From the NCBI GenBank assembly GCA_017860765.1, contig JAGDMY010000010.1, positions 1 to 12,862 on the forward strand: 12,862 bases of DNA, read 5' to 3'. The stretch comes from Chloroflexota bacterium (lineage in GTDB: Bacteria; Chloroflexota; Dehalococcoidia; Dehalococcoidales; UBA3254). Every line of letters begins with the position of its first letter. Within the stretch, counting starts at the first letter, position 1. The position numbers and the translations under genes were made by a program. The notes beneath the pieces were generated by a model that saw only the letters and a list, made by a program, of their open reading frames with translations, was not told the DNA's origin and made no database searches. This document shows, piece by piece, positions 1 through 6,289 of the stretch.

Positions 1-582
1 CCAGGTTTCGCTGGTATTGGGGTTGGCAACAGAGATGACAACCCCAAAGTTGGCATTGTTGATATCTTCCCTGGTCCAGGTGGTGCCCCACAAGTCGCCG
101 GATCCGCCGTAAGACTCGGACACATAAGTCTGGTTCAAAGGCCAATCTGTGGTGAGTTTGGCTTTGTTAACGGTTTGGATGGCGCCCCCTTTGATCAGGC
201 TCACCCGGTTGTCGCGCAGCGCTGGAAGCGCCGTGGCGTCTGCATTGGAGGTGCGGTTTATCACCACAGTGATGCCGTTTATTAGGGCATTGGGGGGAAC
301 TGTGAAACCGTAGTTGTTCCCGCGGAGATAGTTGGTGATCCCTCCGTCGATAGGAATAGCGGTAGCGGTTGTCCGGGGATCTCCATGGGGCAAAGTTATA
401 TTACCGGGGGTTTCCCAGTCAACTGTTCCCACGTCCGTTAAATTGGCCCCCGTTCCTGCATCCTTGGTCTGGTCTTCAGTTGCAGCGCTGACCGGAGTGA
501 TGGCTCCGATGAAAGAGGCCAGCAGCGCCACGACCAGCAATACTGGCATTATGGTCCGGCTGAATTTGCGGTTTAAAATCAT
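1..582 (-). CDS. Exported surface protein, N-terminal part (3' end beyond window)
   Basis: The first 194 residues are visible; the gene continues past base 1. It opens with a classical signal peptide: basic start (MILNRKFSRT), hydrophobic core at residues 12-28 and a likely cleavage site after VSA at about residue 33. The mature part is rich in Asn, Thr, Gly and Val and looks like a beta-sandwich surface domain. Recognisable elements are a DWETPGNI segment, NNYGFTVPPNALINGITV and, near the edge, DLWGTTWTREDINNANFGV. I know this pattern from repeated domains of uncharacterised bacterial surface proteins but cannot give a family name. The ATG at 582-580 is preceded by AGAGGTGG with a 7-nt gap, so the start is secure. 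It is divergent from glmS, and a sigma-70-like promoter lies about 220 nt upstream. No catalytic motif is visible. Confidence 0.85.
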   Translation of the reverse strand, partial: MILNRKFSRTIMPVLLVVALLASFIGAITPVSAATEDQTKDAGTGANLTDVGTVDWETPGNITLPHGDPRTTATAIPIDGGITNYLRGNNYGFTVPPNALINGITVVINRTSNADATALPALRDNRVSLIKGGAIQTVNKAKLTTDWPLNQTYVSESYGGSGDLWGTTWTREDINNANFGVVISVANPNTSETW

Positions 583-589
583 TTGTTTA

Positions 590-597
590 CCACCTCT
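590..597 (-). promoter_or_regulatory. Ribosome binding site of the exported-protein gene
   Basis: AGAGGTGG on the minus strand ends 7 nt before the ATG at 582. It fixes the start of the exported-protein gene and shows that this genome uses Shine-Dalgarno initiation, in contrast to glmS. Confidence 0.75.
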
Positions 598-626
598 TAA
601 CTAAATTTCTTATTTTCCACCTCCCC

Positions 627-650
627 GCTCCCAGCTCCAAGCTCCCAGCT
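627..650. repeat. Two copies of GCTCCCAGCT, 14-bp period
   Basis: GCTCCCAGCT occurs at 627-636 and again at 641-650, separated by CCAA. Read on the minus strand it is an AGCTGGGAGC doublet in the leader of the exported-protein gene, 45 to 68 nt upstream of its start. In the startless frame it contributes the SWELGAG segment. Function unknown; simple slippage would explain it. Confidence 0.6.
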
Positions 651-756
651 ATTGATACCTCCGGGTTCTCGAGCTCACACTCGTAGGCCCCCGAGCCAAT
701 CGCTGTAATACCAATATATAGGACTCTTTCTTCAGGGTAAATAGTACCAAAGTAAT

Positions 757-774
757 CCCGGGCAACCGCCCGGG
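757..774. other. GC-rich 7-bp perfect hairpin with AACC loop
   Basis: CCCGGGC at 757-763 and GCCCGGG at 768-774 are perfect inverted repeats around the loop AACC. On neither strand does a T-tract follow, so it is not a typical intrinsic terminator. In the predicted minus-strand transcript it would sit about 25 nt from the 5' end, where it could stabilise the leader. It also falls inside the startless open frame, where it may simply be coding sequence (ARAVAR). Confidence 0.5.
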
Positions 775-799
775 CAATTTGGCCCCAAACCCCTTCGTT

Positions 800-814
800 T
801 GGATATTATATCCA
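800..814. promoter_or_regulatory. Perfect 15-bp palindrome, candidate operator
   Basis: TGGATATTATATCCA is a perfect inverted repeat with 7-bp arms around a single central base. It covers the TATAAT of the predicted minus-strand promoter, so a dimeric regulator bound here would block that promoter. It lies about 100 bp upstream of the glmS promoter. An overlapping smaller inverted repeat, CCAAAC/GTTTGG (785-802, 6-nt loop), abuts it. I found no second copy in the window. Confidence 0.45.
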
Positions 815-833
815 GTATAGTTTGGTTGGGCAA
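805..833 (-). promoter_or_regulatory. Sigma-70-like promoter for the exported-protein gene
   Basis: On the minus strand, TTGCCC (833-828, four of six matches to TTGACA) and a consensus TATAAT (810-805) are 17 bp apart. Transcription would start near 798, giving a leader of about 215 nt before the ATG at 582. That is long for a simple gene and hints at leader-based control or at a lost upstream coding sequence. Confidence 0.5.
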
Positions 834-879
834 AGTTACCATTGGGCGAAAATTGGGAGTTTTAGTTAAGTTAAGGCAA

Positions 880-908
880 TTGACATTCTTTTTGTTAATA
901 GTTACGAT
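880..908 (+). promoter_or_regulatory. Sigma-70 promoter of glmS, predicting a leaderless transcript
   Basis: A consensus TTGACA (880-885) and TACGAT (903-908, four of six matches to TATAAT) are separated by exactly 17 bp. The expected transcription start is at 914-916, which coincides with the A of the glmS ATG at 916. No Shine-Dalgarno sequence lies between promoter and ATG. Confidence 0.65.
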
Positions 909-915
909 GAAATTC

Positions 916-2694
916 ATGTGCGGAATTATTGGTTATATCGGTAAACGAGATGCTCAGCCTGTACTTTTCGATTGCCTGTCCAAATTGGAGTACCGCGGTT
1001 ATGATTCCTGCGGCATTGCTGTGCAGAACGGCAAATTGCAGGGACACAAGGCCGCCAGGCGCGTCCTGGAACTCAGCGAGTCCTGCTCTTTTCTGCCAGG
1101 GAAGCGGGGTATCGGGCATACCCGCTGGGCCACCCATGGACTGCCAACTGATATCAATGCCCACCCGCATTATGATTGCTCCGGCAAAATCGCCGTGGTC
1201 CATAACGGCATCGTCAGCAACTATCTGGCCCTGAAAAACCAGCTCGCCGACGAAGGTCATAAGTTCTTATCTGACACGGACACCGAGGTAATCCCGCATC
1301 TAATTGAAAAATATTTTAAGGGCAACCTCCTGGAGGCTGTCCAATCAGCTTTATCCGACATCGAAGGCAGCTACGCCATCGCTGTTTTGATGGAAGACCA
1401 GAATGATCTGATCGTCAGCCGCAAGGATAGTCCCCTGATTCTCGGCCTGGGGGAAGGCGAAAAATACATCGCCTCGGACGTGCCGGCTATCCTGGGTTAC
1501 ACCAACCAGGTTATCTACCTGGAGGATGGCGACATCGCCAGCGTCTCAGAGAATAACGTGCAAATCTTCAACAATCAAAAACCCGTCCAGAGGGAAGTGC
1601 ATCGCATTCTCTGGGACAGAAAGGAAACGGCCAAGAACGGATTTGAGCATTTTATGATCAAGGAGATCCGCGAGCAGCCCAGGGTGATCAGCGAGTCGCT
1701 GGTCGATTTCCCGGAGGGTTATGCCCCCGAGGAGATCTTCACCCGCAAAGAAAACATCCGTGACCTTTTGCTTTTGGCCTGCGGGACCTCGTATAATGCC
1801 GGCCTGATTGGCAAATATATCATTGAGGAACTCCTGGGAATTCCCACCCGTGTAGAGATCGGCTCCGAATTCAATCACCGCTCCCGTTTGATTATTCCCT
1901 CGGCGACGATAGCTATTACCCAGTCCGGAGAGACCGCCGATGTCCTGATTCCCCTGAAAAAATTGAGAAAGGCCAACTCCAAGACCCTGGTTATCACCAA
2001 TGTTCCGGGAAGCTCCGCCAGCCGCATCGCTCAATCCGTGATCTATACCAAAGCCGGCCCTGAGATAGGCGTGGCGGCTACCAAGACCTTCGTAGCCCAA
2101 ATGATTGAGCTTTACAAAATTGTGTTATCATCCGAAATGGTAGACCCCGAAACGGCCAGAAACATCCTGGCTGAGCTGCGGGCTTTACCAGCCAAGGCCC
2201 AGAACGTCCTGGATATGGCCGACCAAATTGAGAAATGCGCGCTTTATTTGAGCTCCTTCAAGGCCCTCTTCTATGTGGGGAGAGGAATCAACTACCCTGT
2301 GGCCCTGGAAGGCGCTCTCAAGCTTAAGGAAATCTCCTATATCCATGCCGAAGGCTACGCCGCCGGTGAGCTCAAGCATGGCCCGTTTGCCCTGCTGGAT
2401 AAAAATACTCCCGTGCTGGCTATTCTATCCCAGGATGGGGTCTATTCTTCCATGATCAACAATATTAAGGAAATCAAGGCCAGGCAGTCCCCGCTGATAG
2501 TCCTGGTGGATAGTGAGAAAAATATTTCCGGGTTAAACCCGGAGAAGATCATAAAAGTACCCCAAACGCATCCCCTTGTGTCTCCGGTCGTCAATGTTAT
2601 TGCCTTGCAGCTTTTAGCTTACTTCACAGCGAAGCTTAAAGGCTGTCCGGTAGATTTTCCACGGAATCTGGCTAAAAGCGTGACCGTGGAATAA
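916..2694 (+). CDS. glmS: Glutamine--fructose-6-phosphate aminotransferase (isomerizing)
   Basis: Cytosolic GlmS makes glucosamine-6-phosphate from fructose-6-phosphate and glutamine, the first committed step toward UDP-GlcNAc. The 592-residue product is close to E. coli GlmS in length. The N-terminal class II glutamine amidotransferase domain shows MCGIIGYIG, RGYDSCGIAV, HTRWATHG (68-75), HNGIV and SDTDTEV. The hallmark linker EHFMIKEIREQP (244-255) follows, then two SIS sugar-isomerase domains (LLACGTSYNAG near 290; ITQSGETADVL; EGALKLKEISYIHAEG) and the C-terminal DFPRNLAKSVTVE. The catalytic Cys must follow the initiator Met, so the start is the ATG at 916; in-frame ATGs at 907 and further upstream are excluded. 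RGYDSCG has Cys where Ala is usual. It heads the cluster and supplies its amino-sugar precursor, though it is also a housekeeping enzyme. Confidence 0.97.
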   Translation: MCGIIGYIGKRDAQPVLFDCLSKLEYRGYDSCGIAVQNGKLQGHKAARRVLELSESCSFLPGKRGIGHTRWATHGLPTDINAHPHYDCSGKIAVVHNGIVSNYLALKNQLADEGHKFLSDTDTEVIPHLIEKYFKGNLLEAVQSALSDIEGSYAIAVLMEDQNDLIVSRKDSPLILGLGEGEKYIASDVPAILGYTNQVIYLEDGDIASVSENNVQIFNNQKPVQREVHRILWDRKETAKNGFEHFMIKEIREQPRVISESLVDFPEGYAPEEIFTRKENIRDLLLLACGTSYNAGLIGKYIIEELLGIPTRVEIGSEFNHRSRLIIPSATIAITQSGETADVLIPLKKLRKANSKTLVITNVPGSSASRIAQSVIYTKAGPEIGVAATKTFVAQMIELYKIVLSSEMVDPETARNILAELRALPAKAQNVLDMADQIEKCALYLSSFKALFYVGRGINYPVALEGALKLKEISYIHAEGYAAGELKHGPFALLDKNTPVLAILSQDGVYSSMINNIKEIKARQSPLIVLVDSEKNISGLNPEKIIKVPQTHPLVSPVVNVIALQLLAYFTAKLKGCPVDFPRNLAKSVTVE

Positions 2695-2723
2695 TTGACC
2701 TGCCCCATGGAACTGGTTATATT
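2695..2723 (+). promoter_or_regulatory. Sigma-70 promoter for the regulator and downstream operon
   Basis: TTGACC (2695-2700) directly follows the glmS stop and TATATT (2718-2723) lies 17 bp later. Transcription would start near 2730, about 50 nt before the regulator. No terminator is seen after glmS, so read-through from glmS may add to this promoter. Confidence 0.55.
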
Positions 2724-2724
2724 A

Positions 2725-2738
2725 ATGAGGACACTCAT
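2725..2738. promoter_or_regulatory. Inverted repeat ATGAG-N4-CTCAT at predicted transcription start
   Basis: ATGAG (2725-2729) and CTCAT (2734-2738) flank GACA, right over the start site expected from the 2695-2723 promoter. The position is typical for a repressor site. Autoregulation by the adjacent two-HTH protein is a natural guess but not shown. The arms are only 5 bp, so chance is possible. Confidence 0.3.
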
Positions 2739-2767
2739 ATAACAACTCCGAGGCAGAGGAAGGCAAT

Positions 2768-2794
2768 ATGGAGGTATGTTATTGTTGTCAATGA
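2768..2794 (+). CDS. Possible 8-residue leader peptide MEVCYCCQ
   Basis: ATG at 2768 opens MEVCYCCQ and ends in TGA at 2792-2794, which overlaps an in-frame ATG of the regulator (2791) as ATGA. AGAGGAAGG (2755-2763) lies suitably upstream. Three of eight residues are Cys. It could couple translation or sense cysteine supply, but so short a frame may be accidental, because GGAGG inside it also serves the regulator start. Confidence 0.2.
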   Translation: MEVCYCCQ

Positions 2795-3093
2795 GAGAAA
2801 ATGTCAGGAATCTGAAGCAGCAGGGGTTCAGCCAGAGCGAAATCGGCAGGATGGTGGGAGTCAGCCGGGAAAGAGTGCGTCAAATCGTCGCCCCTAAAGC
2901 CAAAAAAAAGGATATAGAACAGGTAAAAAAGCTGCTCAGCACCGGTGATGTTTCCCGACTTTTAAACGTCCACCCCAATACCGTCAGGCGGTGGAGCCGC
3001 AGCGGCCTCCTGAAAACTTACCGCCTGGGACCGCGGGGTGACAGGCGCTTTATGGCTGAAGATGTACAAAAAATGCTGGAGAAGATGAATTAA
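2782..3093 (+). CDS. Small DNA-binding regulator with two helix-turn-helix motifs
   Basis: A predicted cytosolic DNA-binding protein of 103 residues. Residues 17-37 (SQSEIGRMVGVSRERVRQIV) look like a sigma-70 region 4 type helix-turn-helix. A basic linker (KAKKKD) follows, then a MerR/excisionase-type HTH at 54-100 (DVSRLLNVHPNTVRRWSRSG, then RRFMAEDVQKMLE) with the wing typical of HTH_17 proteins. There is no sensor domain. The start is uncertain. TTG at 2782 has GGAGG (2770-2774) at a 7-nt gap and is preferred; ATG at 2776 is too close to it, and ATG at 2791 would give 100 residues and overlap the mini-frame stop. Its place between glmS and the sugar genes, behind its own promoter, suggests it controls this cluster. 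The target is not known. Confidence 0.8.
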   Translation: MLSMRENVRNLKQQGFSQSEIGRMVGVSRERVRQIVAPKAKKKDIEQVKKLLSTGDVSRLLNVHPNTVRRWSRSGLLKTYRLGPRGDRRFMAEDVQKMLEKMN

Positions 3094-3166
3094 AATATAG
3101 CTAATGACTGCTATTATCCGGATCAAGGAAACCCGGATGGATCGGGATAGGAGGAAATACAAAGGT

Positions 3167-4252
3167 ATGATTTCGATGGCCAAATTGCAGATAGATGAGG
3201 CGAGTATTAAAGCCATCCTGGAGGTAATTAACTCAGGTCAGATTGCCCAGGGCCCCAAAGTGGAGGAATTTGAAAAGGACTTCGCAAGCTATATAGGAAC
3301 CAGATATGCTGTCGCTGTGAACAGCGGTACAGCGGCGCTCCATATTGCCCTGATGGCAGCCGGCATAGGACCGGGCGATGAGGTCATAACCACTCCCTTC
3401 AGCTTTATAGCTACCGCCAACTGCTGCCAGTTCGTGGGCGCCAGACCGGTCTTCGCCGACATCGACGCTAAGACCTTTAACATCTCCCCTGATGAGATAG
3501 TAAAAAAAATAAATAGCCGCACTAAAGCCCTGATTGTGGTGGACCTCTACGGTCAGGCCTGTGACATGGATGCCCTGGTCTCAATTTGCCGGAAACACAA
3601 TCTAGTACTGGTCGAAGACGCCTGCCAGGCCCATGGAGCGAAATATGGAGGGCGTAAAGTGGGCTCTTTTGGAATCGGTTGTTTTTCCTTCTACCCCACC
3701 AAGAATATGACCACCGGTGAAGGCGGGATGATTACCACGGACGATGAGGAGATCGCCGTCAAATCCAGGCTGGCCCGGCAGCATGGGCAGCCCCAGAGGT
3801 ATGTTCATACCACCTTAGGATATAACTTCCGCCTGACGGATATAGCCGCAGCTCTGGGGATCTGCCAGCTAAAAAACCTGGACGCGGCTAACAGCCAGCG
3901 GGCCCGCAATGCAGCTTACCTCACCGAACACATCAACCCGATCAAGGGTTTAACCGCCCCTTTTATCGCTGAAAATAGAAATCATGTTTTTCATCAATTT
4001 ACCATCAAGGTGACTCCCCAATACAAATATGCGAGAGAGACCTTGCAGAAAAAACTTATGGATCAGGGCGTCGGCACCATCATATATTATCCTACTCCTA
4101 TCCATCTGCAGCCTTACTATAAGCAGCTGGGGTATCAGGATAAATTGCCAGTTAGCGAGGCTATGGCACAGCAGGTACTATCATTGCCGGTCCATCCGCT
4201 GGTAGGGGAAGAGGGATTGAAGACGATTGCGGAGGCTCTTGCGAATGCTTAA
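3167..4252 (+). CDS. wbpE: DegT/DnrJ/EryC1 aminotransferase, WbpE-like
   Basis: PLP-dependent sugar aminotransferase of 361 residues. In context it should transfer an amino group from glutamate to the 3-keto group of UDP-GlcNAc(3-keto)A. Family features: [29 protein letters not shown] (52-62), [19 protein letters not shown] with Asp151 and Gln154, and the PLP lysine Lys179 in [28 protein letters not shown] and the C-terminal [10 protein letters not shown] and LSLPVHP segments complete it. The frame is open from an ATG at 3104, but homology starts at [11 protein letters not shown], and AGGAGG (3149-3154) lies 12 nt before the ATG at 3167, so 3167 is taken; ATG 3176 is possible. The stop overlaps wbpD. 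The family also includes GnnB, WecE and PseC types, so specificity rests on the neighbours. Confidence 0.9.
   Translation: MISMAKLQIDEASIKAILEVINSGQIAQGPKVEEFEKDFASYIGTRYAVAVNSGTAALHIALMAAGIGPGDEVITTPFSFIATANCCQFVGARPVFADIDAKTFNISPDEIVKKINSRTKALIVVDLYGQACDMDALVSICRKHNLVLVEDACQAHGAKYGGRKVGSFGIGCFSFYPTKNMTTGEGGMITTDDEEIAVKSRLARQHGQPQRYVHTTLGYNFRLTDIAAALGICQLKNLDAANSQRARNAAYLTEHINPIKGLTAPFIAENRNHVFHQFTIKVTPQYKYARETLQKKLMDQGVGTIIYYPTPIHLQPYYKQLGYQDKLPVSEAMAQQVLSLPVHPLVGEEGLKTIAEALANA
4231..4235 (+). promoter_or_regulatory. Ribosome binding site deciding the wbpD start
   Basis: GGAGG lies inside the end of wbpE, 9 nt before the ATG at 4245. It favours that ATG over the in-frame TTG at 4227, which lies upstream of the site. 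Confidence 0.65.
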
Positions 4253-4814
4253 AAACGTAAATCAATACGGTCAGGTGAAATTAGGACAGGACTGCTCGAT
4301 AGGGGACAATGTAGTCCTGGGCAGTTCGGAAACCGGGGAGCTGGTGATTGGTGATAAGGCCATCATCCGTTCTGGCTGTATAATCTATTCCAGCACCAAA
4401 ATCGGGAACAATCTGAGGACCGGGCATAACGCTTTGATCCGGGAAAATTGCCAATTGGGAGATAACGTGCTGGTGGGGACCAACTCGGTTGTAGACGGCA
4501 GCTGTAAAATCGGCAATAACGTCAGTATCCAGACCGATGCCTATATCACCACTTATACTACTATCGAAGATAACGTTTTTATCGGTCCGCGCGTATGTAC
4601 TACCAACGATAAATATATGTTTTACGGGGCTAAACTGATCGGTCCCACTATCAAAAAAGGGGCCCGCATCGGCGGCAATTCCACCATTCTACCCGGAGTG
4701 GTAGTAGGAGAGGGGTCTATTATCGGGGCCGGAGCCGTAGTTACCAGGGACGTTCCTCCCGGTGTTATAATGGTCGGTAACCCTGCCAGAATACTCAAAA
4801 ATGTGTCCGCCTGA
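4245..4814 (+). CDS. wbpD: Left-handed beta-helix N-acetyltransferase, WbpD-like
   Basis: Acetyl-CoA-dependent transferase of 189 residues, close to P. aeruginosa WbpD in length. Its expected role is N-acetylation of the new 3-amino group, giving UDP-2,3-diacetamido-2,3-dideoxy-glucuronic acid. Imperfect hexapeptide repeats run through nearly the whole chain ([61 protein letters not shown]). His61 in [11 protein letters not shown] is the likely catalytic base, TTNDKYMF (119-126) is a loop seen in this subfamily, and the end VGNPARIL is typical. It overlaps wbpE by 8 bp, which implies coupled translation. Many hexapeptide transferases look alike, so the substrate call depends on context. Confidence 0.88.
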   Translation: MLKNVNQYGQVKLGQDCSIGDNVVLGSSETGELVIGDKAIIRSGCIIYSSTKIGNNLRTGHNALIRENCQLGDNVLVGTNSVVDGSCKIGNNVSIQTDAYITTYTTIEDNVFIGPRVCTTNDKYMFYGAKLIGPTIKKGARIGGNSTILPGVVVGEGSIIGAGAVVTRDVPPGVIMVGNPARILKNVSA

Positions 4815-4845
4815 CCTTCACAGCCAAATATTTTCGAGGCAAAAT

Positions 4846-6222
4846 ATGAACAAAATCGCGGTTATAGGAATGGGATACGTCGGGATTCCGGCCGCTGTCC
4901 TGCTGGCCGATGCCGGCTATGATGTCACCGGAATTCAGCGGCGTTCGAAGAGGTCCGGCTGGAAAATTGACTGGCTGAATCAAGGTCGTTGCCCGATCGG
5001 GGGCAATGAGCCTGAACTGCCGGAAATGCTGGCCAAAGTGGTAAAAGCCGGCAAATTCAGGGTTACCGACGATTTTTCCATATTGAAAGAGGCGGATATT
5101 ATCCTGATCGACGTTCAGACCCCCACCGATGAAAATCACGTACCCCGGTATGAGTCGCTAAAGGAGGTATCCCATCAAATAGGCCAGCTCCTTCACCCCG
5201 GTCAAGTGGTTATAATCGAATCGACTGTGGCCCCGGGTACCACCGAGAGACTGGTCAAGCCGATCCTTGAGCAGGAGTCCCGTCTCAAAGCCGGTCTACC
5301 GGAGGGGTTCGGGCTCTGTTTTTCCTACGAACGGGTGATGGTTGGACGGCTGATCCATAATATCCGCGAGTATCCCAAGATCGTGGGCGGAATCGATGCC
5401 CGGTCCACCGAAATTGCGATGAAAATGTATCTCTCGATAGTGAAGGGCGGAGTCCACGGTACCAACCCCATGACCGCAGAGATAGCCAAAACGGTCGAGA
5501 ATGCTTACCGGGATGTCCAGATAGCCTTTTCCAATGAGGTCGCCCTGCTTTGTGAAGCCCTGGGAGTAGATGTTTACGATGTCAGAAGATTCGTGAACGG
5601 ACTACCTAATGATCCGTCAGTCCCCAGCGCCAATCCGGTCAGGAATATGCATTTCCCGGGCGCCGGGGTGGGGGGGCACTGCTTACCTAAAGATACCTGG
5701 CTGTTGATGTATGGCTATGATACCTATGCCAGGTCCAAGGCCCTGTATCCCTCTTCCGTACTGACCAACGCCAGGAAATTGAATGATTGGATGCCAATCC
5801 ACATGGTCGATCTCCTCGAATCAGGCTTAAAAGAAGACCAGGTCGATCTTAGGGATTCGCGTATAGCGGTTTTAGGTTTTGCTTTTCTGGAAAATTCAGA
5901 TGATCCACGCAATACCCCCACGGTGCCGCTCTTGAAAGAACTGGAGAGGCGGGGAGCCAGGTTTATAATCCATGATCCGTATATTAAAGAAAGTGAAGAG
6001 GGCTACCATATCGAGGCAGACCTGGAGACAGCTTTAAGGGGCGCCGATGCGGTGGTCCTTATGACCAAACACGATGATTACCAGTCCCTCACCGCGCAGA
6101 AGTTAAACGGTCTGCTGCGGCACAAGGTCGTTATTGATGGTAGAAATATGTTCGATCCGGCCCAATTTATCAAGGCGGGATTCATCTTCAAGGGTGTGGG
6201 AAAGGGCCTACCGGCCCGGTGA
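4846..6222 (+). CDS. wbpA: UDP-N-acetylglucosamine 6-dehydrogenase, WbpA-like
   Basis: UDP-sugar dehydrogenase of 458 residues. It oxidises C6 of a UDP-hexose to the uronic acid with two NAD+, most likely UDP-GlcNAc to UDP-GlcNAcA. The N-terminal Rossmann fold has GMGYVGIPAA (8-17). STVAPGTTE (126-134) and AEIAKTVENAYRDV, with Lys215 and Asn219, belong to the central domain. The catalytic Cys279 sits in GAGVGGHCLPKDTW. The C-terminal UDP-binding domain has VLGFAFLENSDDPRNTPT, where the usual Lys of GxAFK is Leu, and ends in VIDGRNMFD. SYERVMVGR replaces the common PERV motif, as in a known subgroup. ATG 4846 is preceded by GAGG at 6 nt; the frame opens earlier at 4801 but homology begins at MNKIAVIGMG. 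It starts 31 nt after wbpD. Confidence 0.92.
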   Translation: MNKIAVIGMGYVGIPAAVLLADAGYDVTGIQRRSKRSGWKIDWLNQGRCPIGGNEPELPEMLAKVVKAGKFRVTDDFSILKEADIILIDVQTPTDENHVPRYESLKEVSHQIGQLLHPGQVVIIESTVAPGTTERLVKPILEQESRLKAGLPEGFGLCFSYERVMVGRLIHNIREYPKIVGGIDARSTEIAMKMYLSIVKGGVHGTNPMTAEIAKTVENAYRDVQIAFSNEVALLCEALGVDVYDVRRFVNGLPNDPSVPSANPVRNMHFPGAGVGGHCLPKDTWLLMYGYDTYARSKALYPSSVLTNARKLNDWMPIHMVDLLESGLKEDQVDLRDSRIAVLGFAFLENSDDPRNTPTVPLLKELERRGARFIIHDPYIKESEEGYHIEADLETALRGADAVVLMTKHDDYQSLTAQKLNGLLRHKVVIDGRNMFDPAQFIKAGFIFKGVGKGLPAR

Positions 6223-6275
6223 CTGTAGGCAGAAAACAAGAGCGGCCCTGGCCTGCCCCTGATATGCCCGCAAGC

Positions 6276-6281
6276 AAGGAG
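6276..6281 (+). promoter_or_regulatory. Ribosome binding site deciding the wbpB start
   Basis: AAGGAG ends 8 nt before the ATG at 6290. The in-frame TTG codons at 6284 and 6287 are too close, so the ATG is taken as start. Confidence 0.65.
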
Positions 6282-6289
6282 TATTGTTG

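Larger units (their letters stand above)
587..805 (-). other. Startless 72-codon open frame (possible gene remnant)
   Basis: Between TAA at 808-806 and TAA at 589-587, minus strand, 72 codons are open. They read like protein rather than noise: NEGVWGQIARAVARDYFG, then YPEERVLYIGITAIGSG, then AYECELENPEV, with codon choice like the neighbouring genes. No ATG, GTG or TTG occurs until far into the frame (a TTG near codon 56), so it cannot be a normal complete gene. Its stop lies 4 nt before the ATG of the exported-protein gene, as in an operon. It could be a 3' remnant of a decayed gene, a gene with a non-standard start, or an accidental open frame in a GC-rich leader. I do not recognise the family. 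Confidence 0.25.
583..915. other. Divergent intergenic region between exported-protein gene and glmS
   Basis: These 333 bases lie between the minus-strand exported-protein gene and glmS. They hold a promoter for each strand, a 15-bp palindrome, a GC-rich hairpin, a short direct repeat and an open minus-strand frame with no start codon, all listed separately. I see no tRNA, no known riboswitch core and no glmS-ribozyme core here. Confidence 0.8.

Noticed and set aside
583..915. glmS ribozyme or a known riboswitch upstream of glmS
   Set aside because: No glmS-ribozyme core (such as the GACGAGG-type segment) and no c-di-GMP-I signature (GGCAAACC, GACGCAAAGCC) was found. The predicted transcript starts at the ATG, leaving no room for a leader.
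799..915. N-terminal extension of glmS to an upstream in-frame start
   Set aside because: GlmS needs Cys directly after the initiator Met. The upstream stretch carries the promoter and shows no family similarity.
732..917. 61-codon minus-strand frame with an ATG in the glmS leader
   Set aside because: It has no ribosome site, its sequence is low in protein character, and it overlaps the glmS promoter and start.
895..1260. 121-codon minus-strand frame inside glmS
   Set aside because: It is antisense to a highly conserved amidotransferase domain and resembles no known protein. The other antisense frames in this operon were dropped for the same reason.
3116..3146. Alternative stems (ATCCGG/CCGGAT and CCCG/CGGG) before the aminotransferase ribosome site as a riboswitch
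   Set aside because: The stems are 4 to 6 bp and match no known aptamer. Chance pairing in a short GC-rich gap is likely.
3104..3166. Earlier ATG start for the aminotransferase
   Set aside because: The extra 21 residues match nothing in DegT proteins, and a clear AGGAGG lies after that ATG, before 3167.
6204..6217. GGGCC-TACC-GGCCC hairpin at the end of wbpA as a terminator
   Set aside because: It lies within the coding sequence, has only 5 bp and no T-run, and the operon clearly continues.
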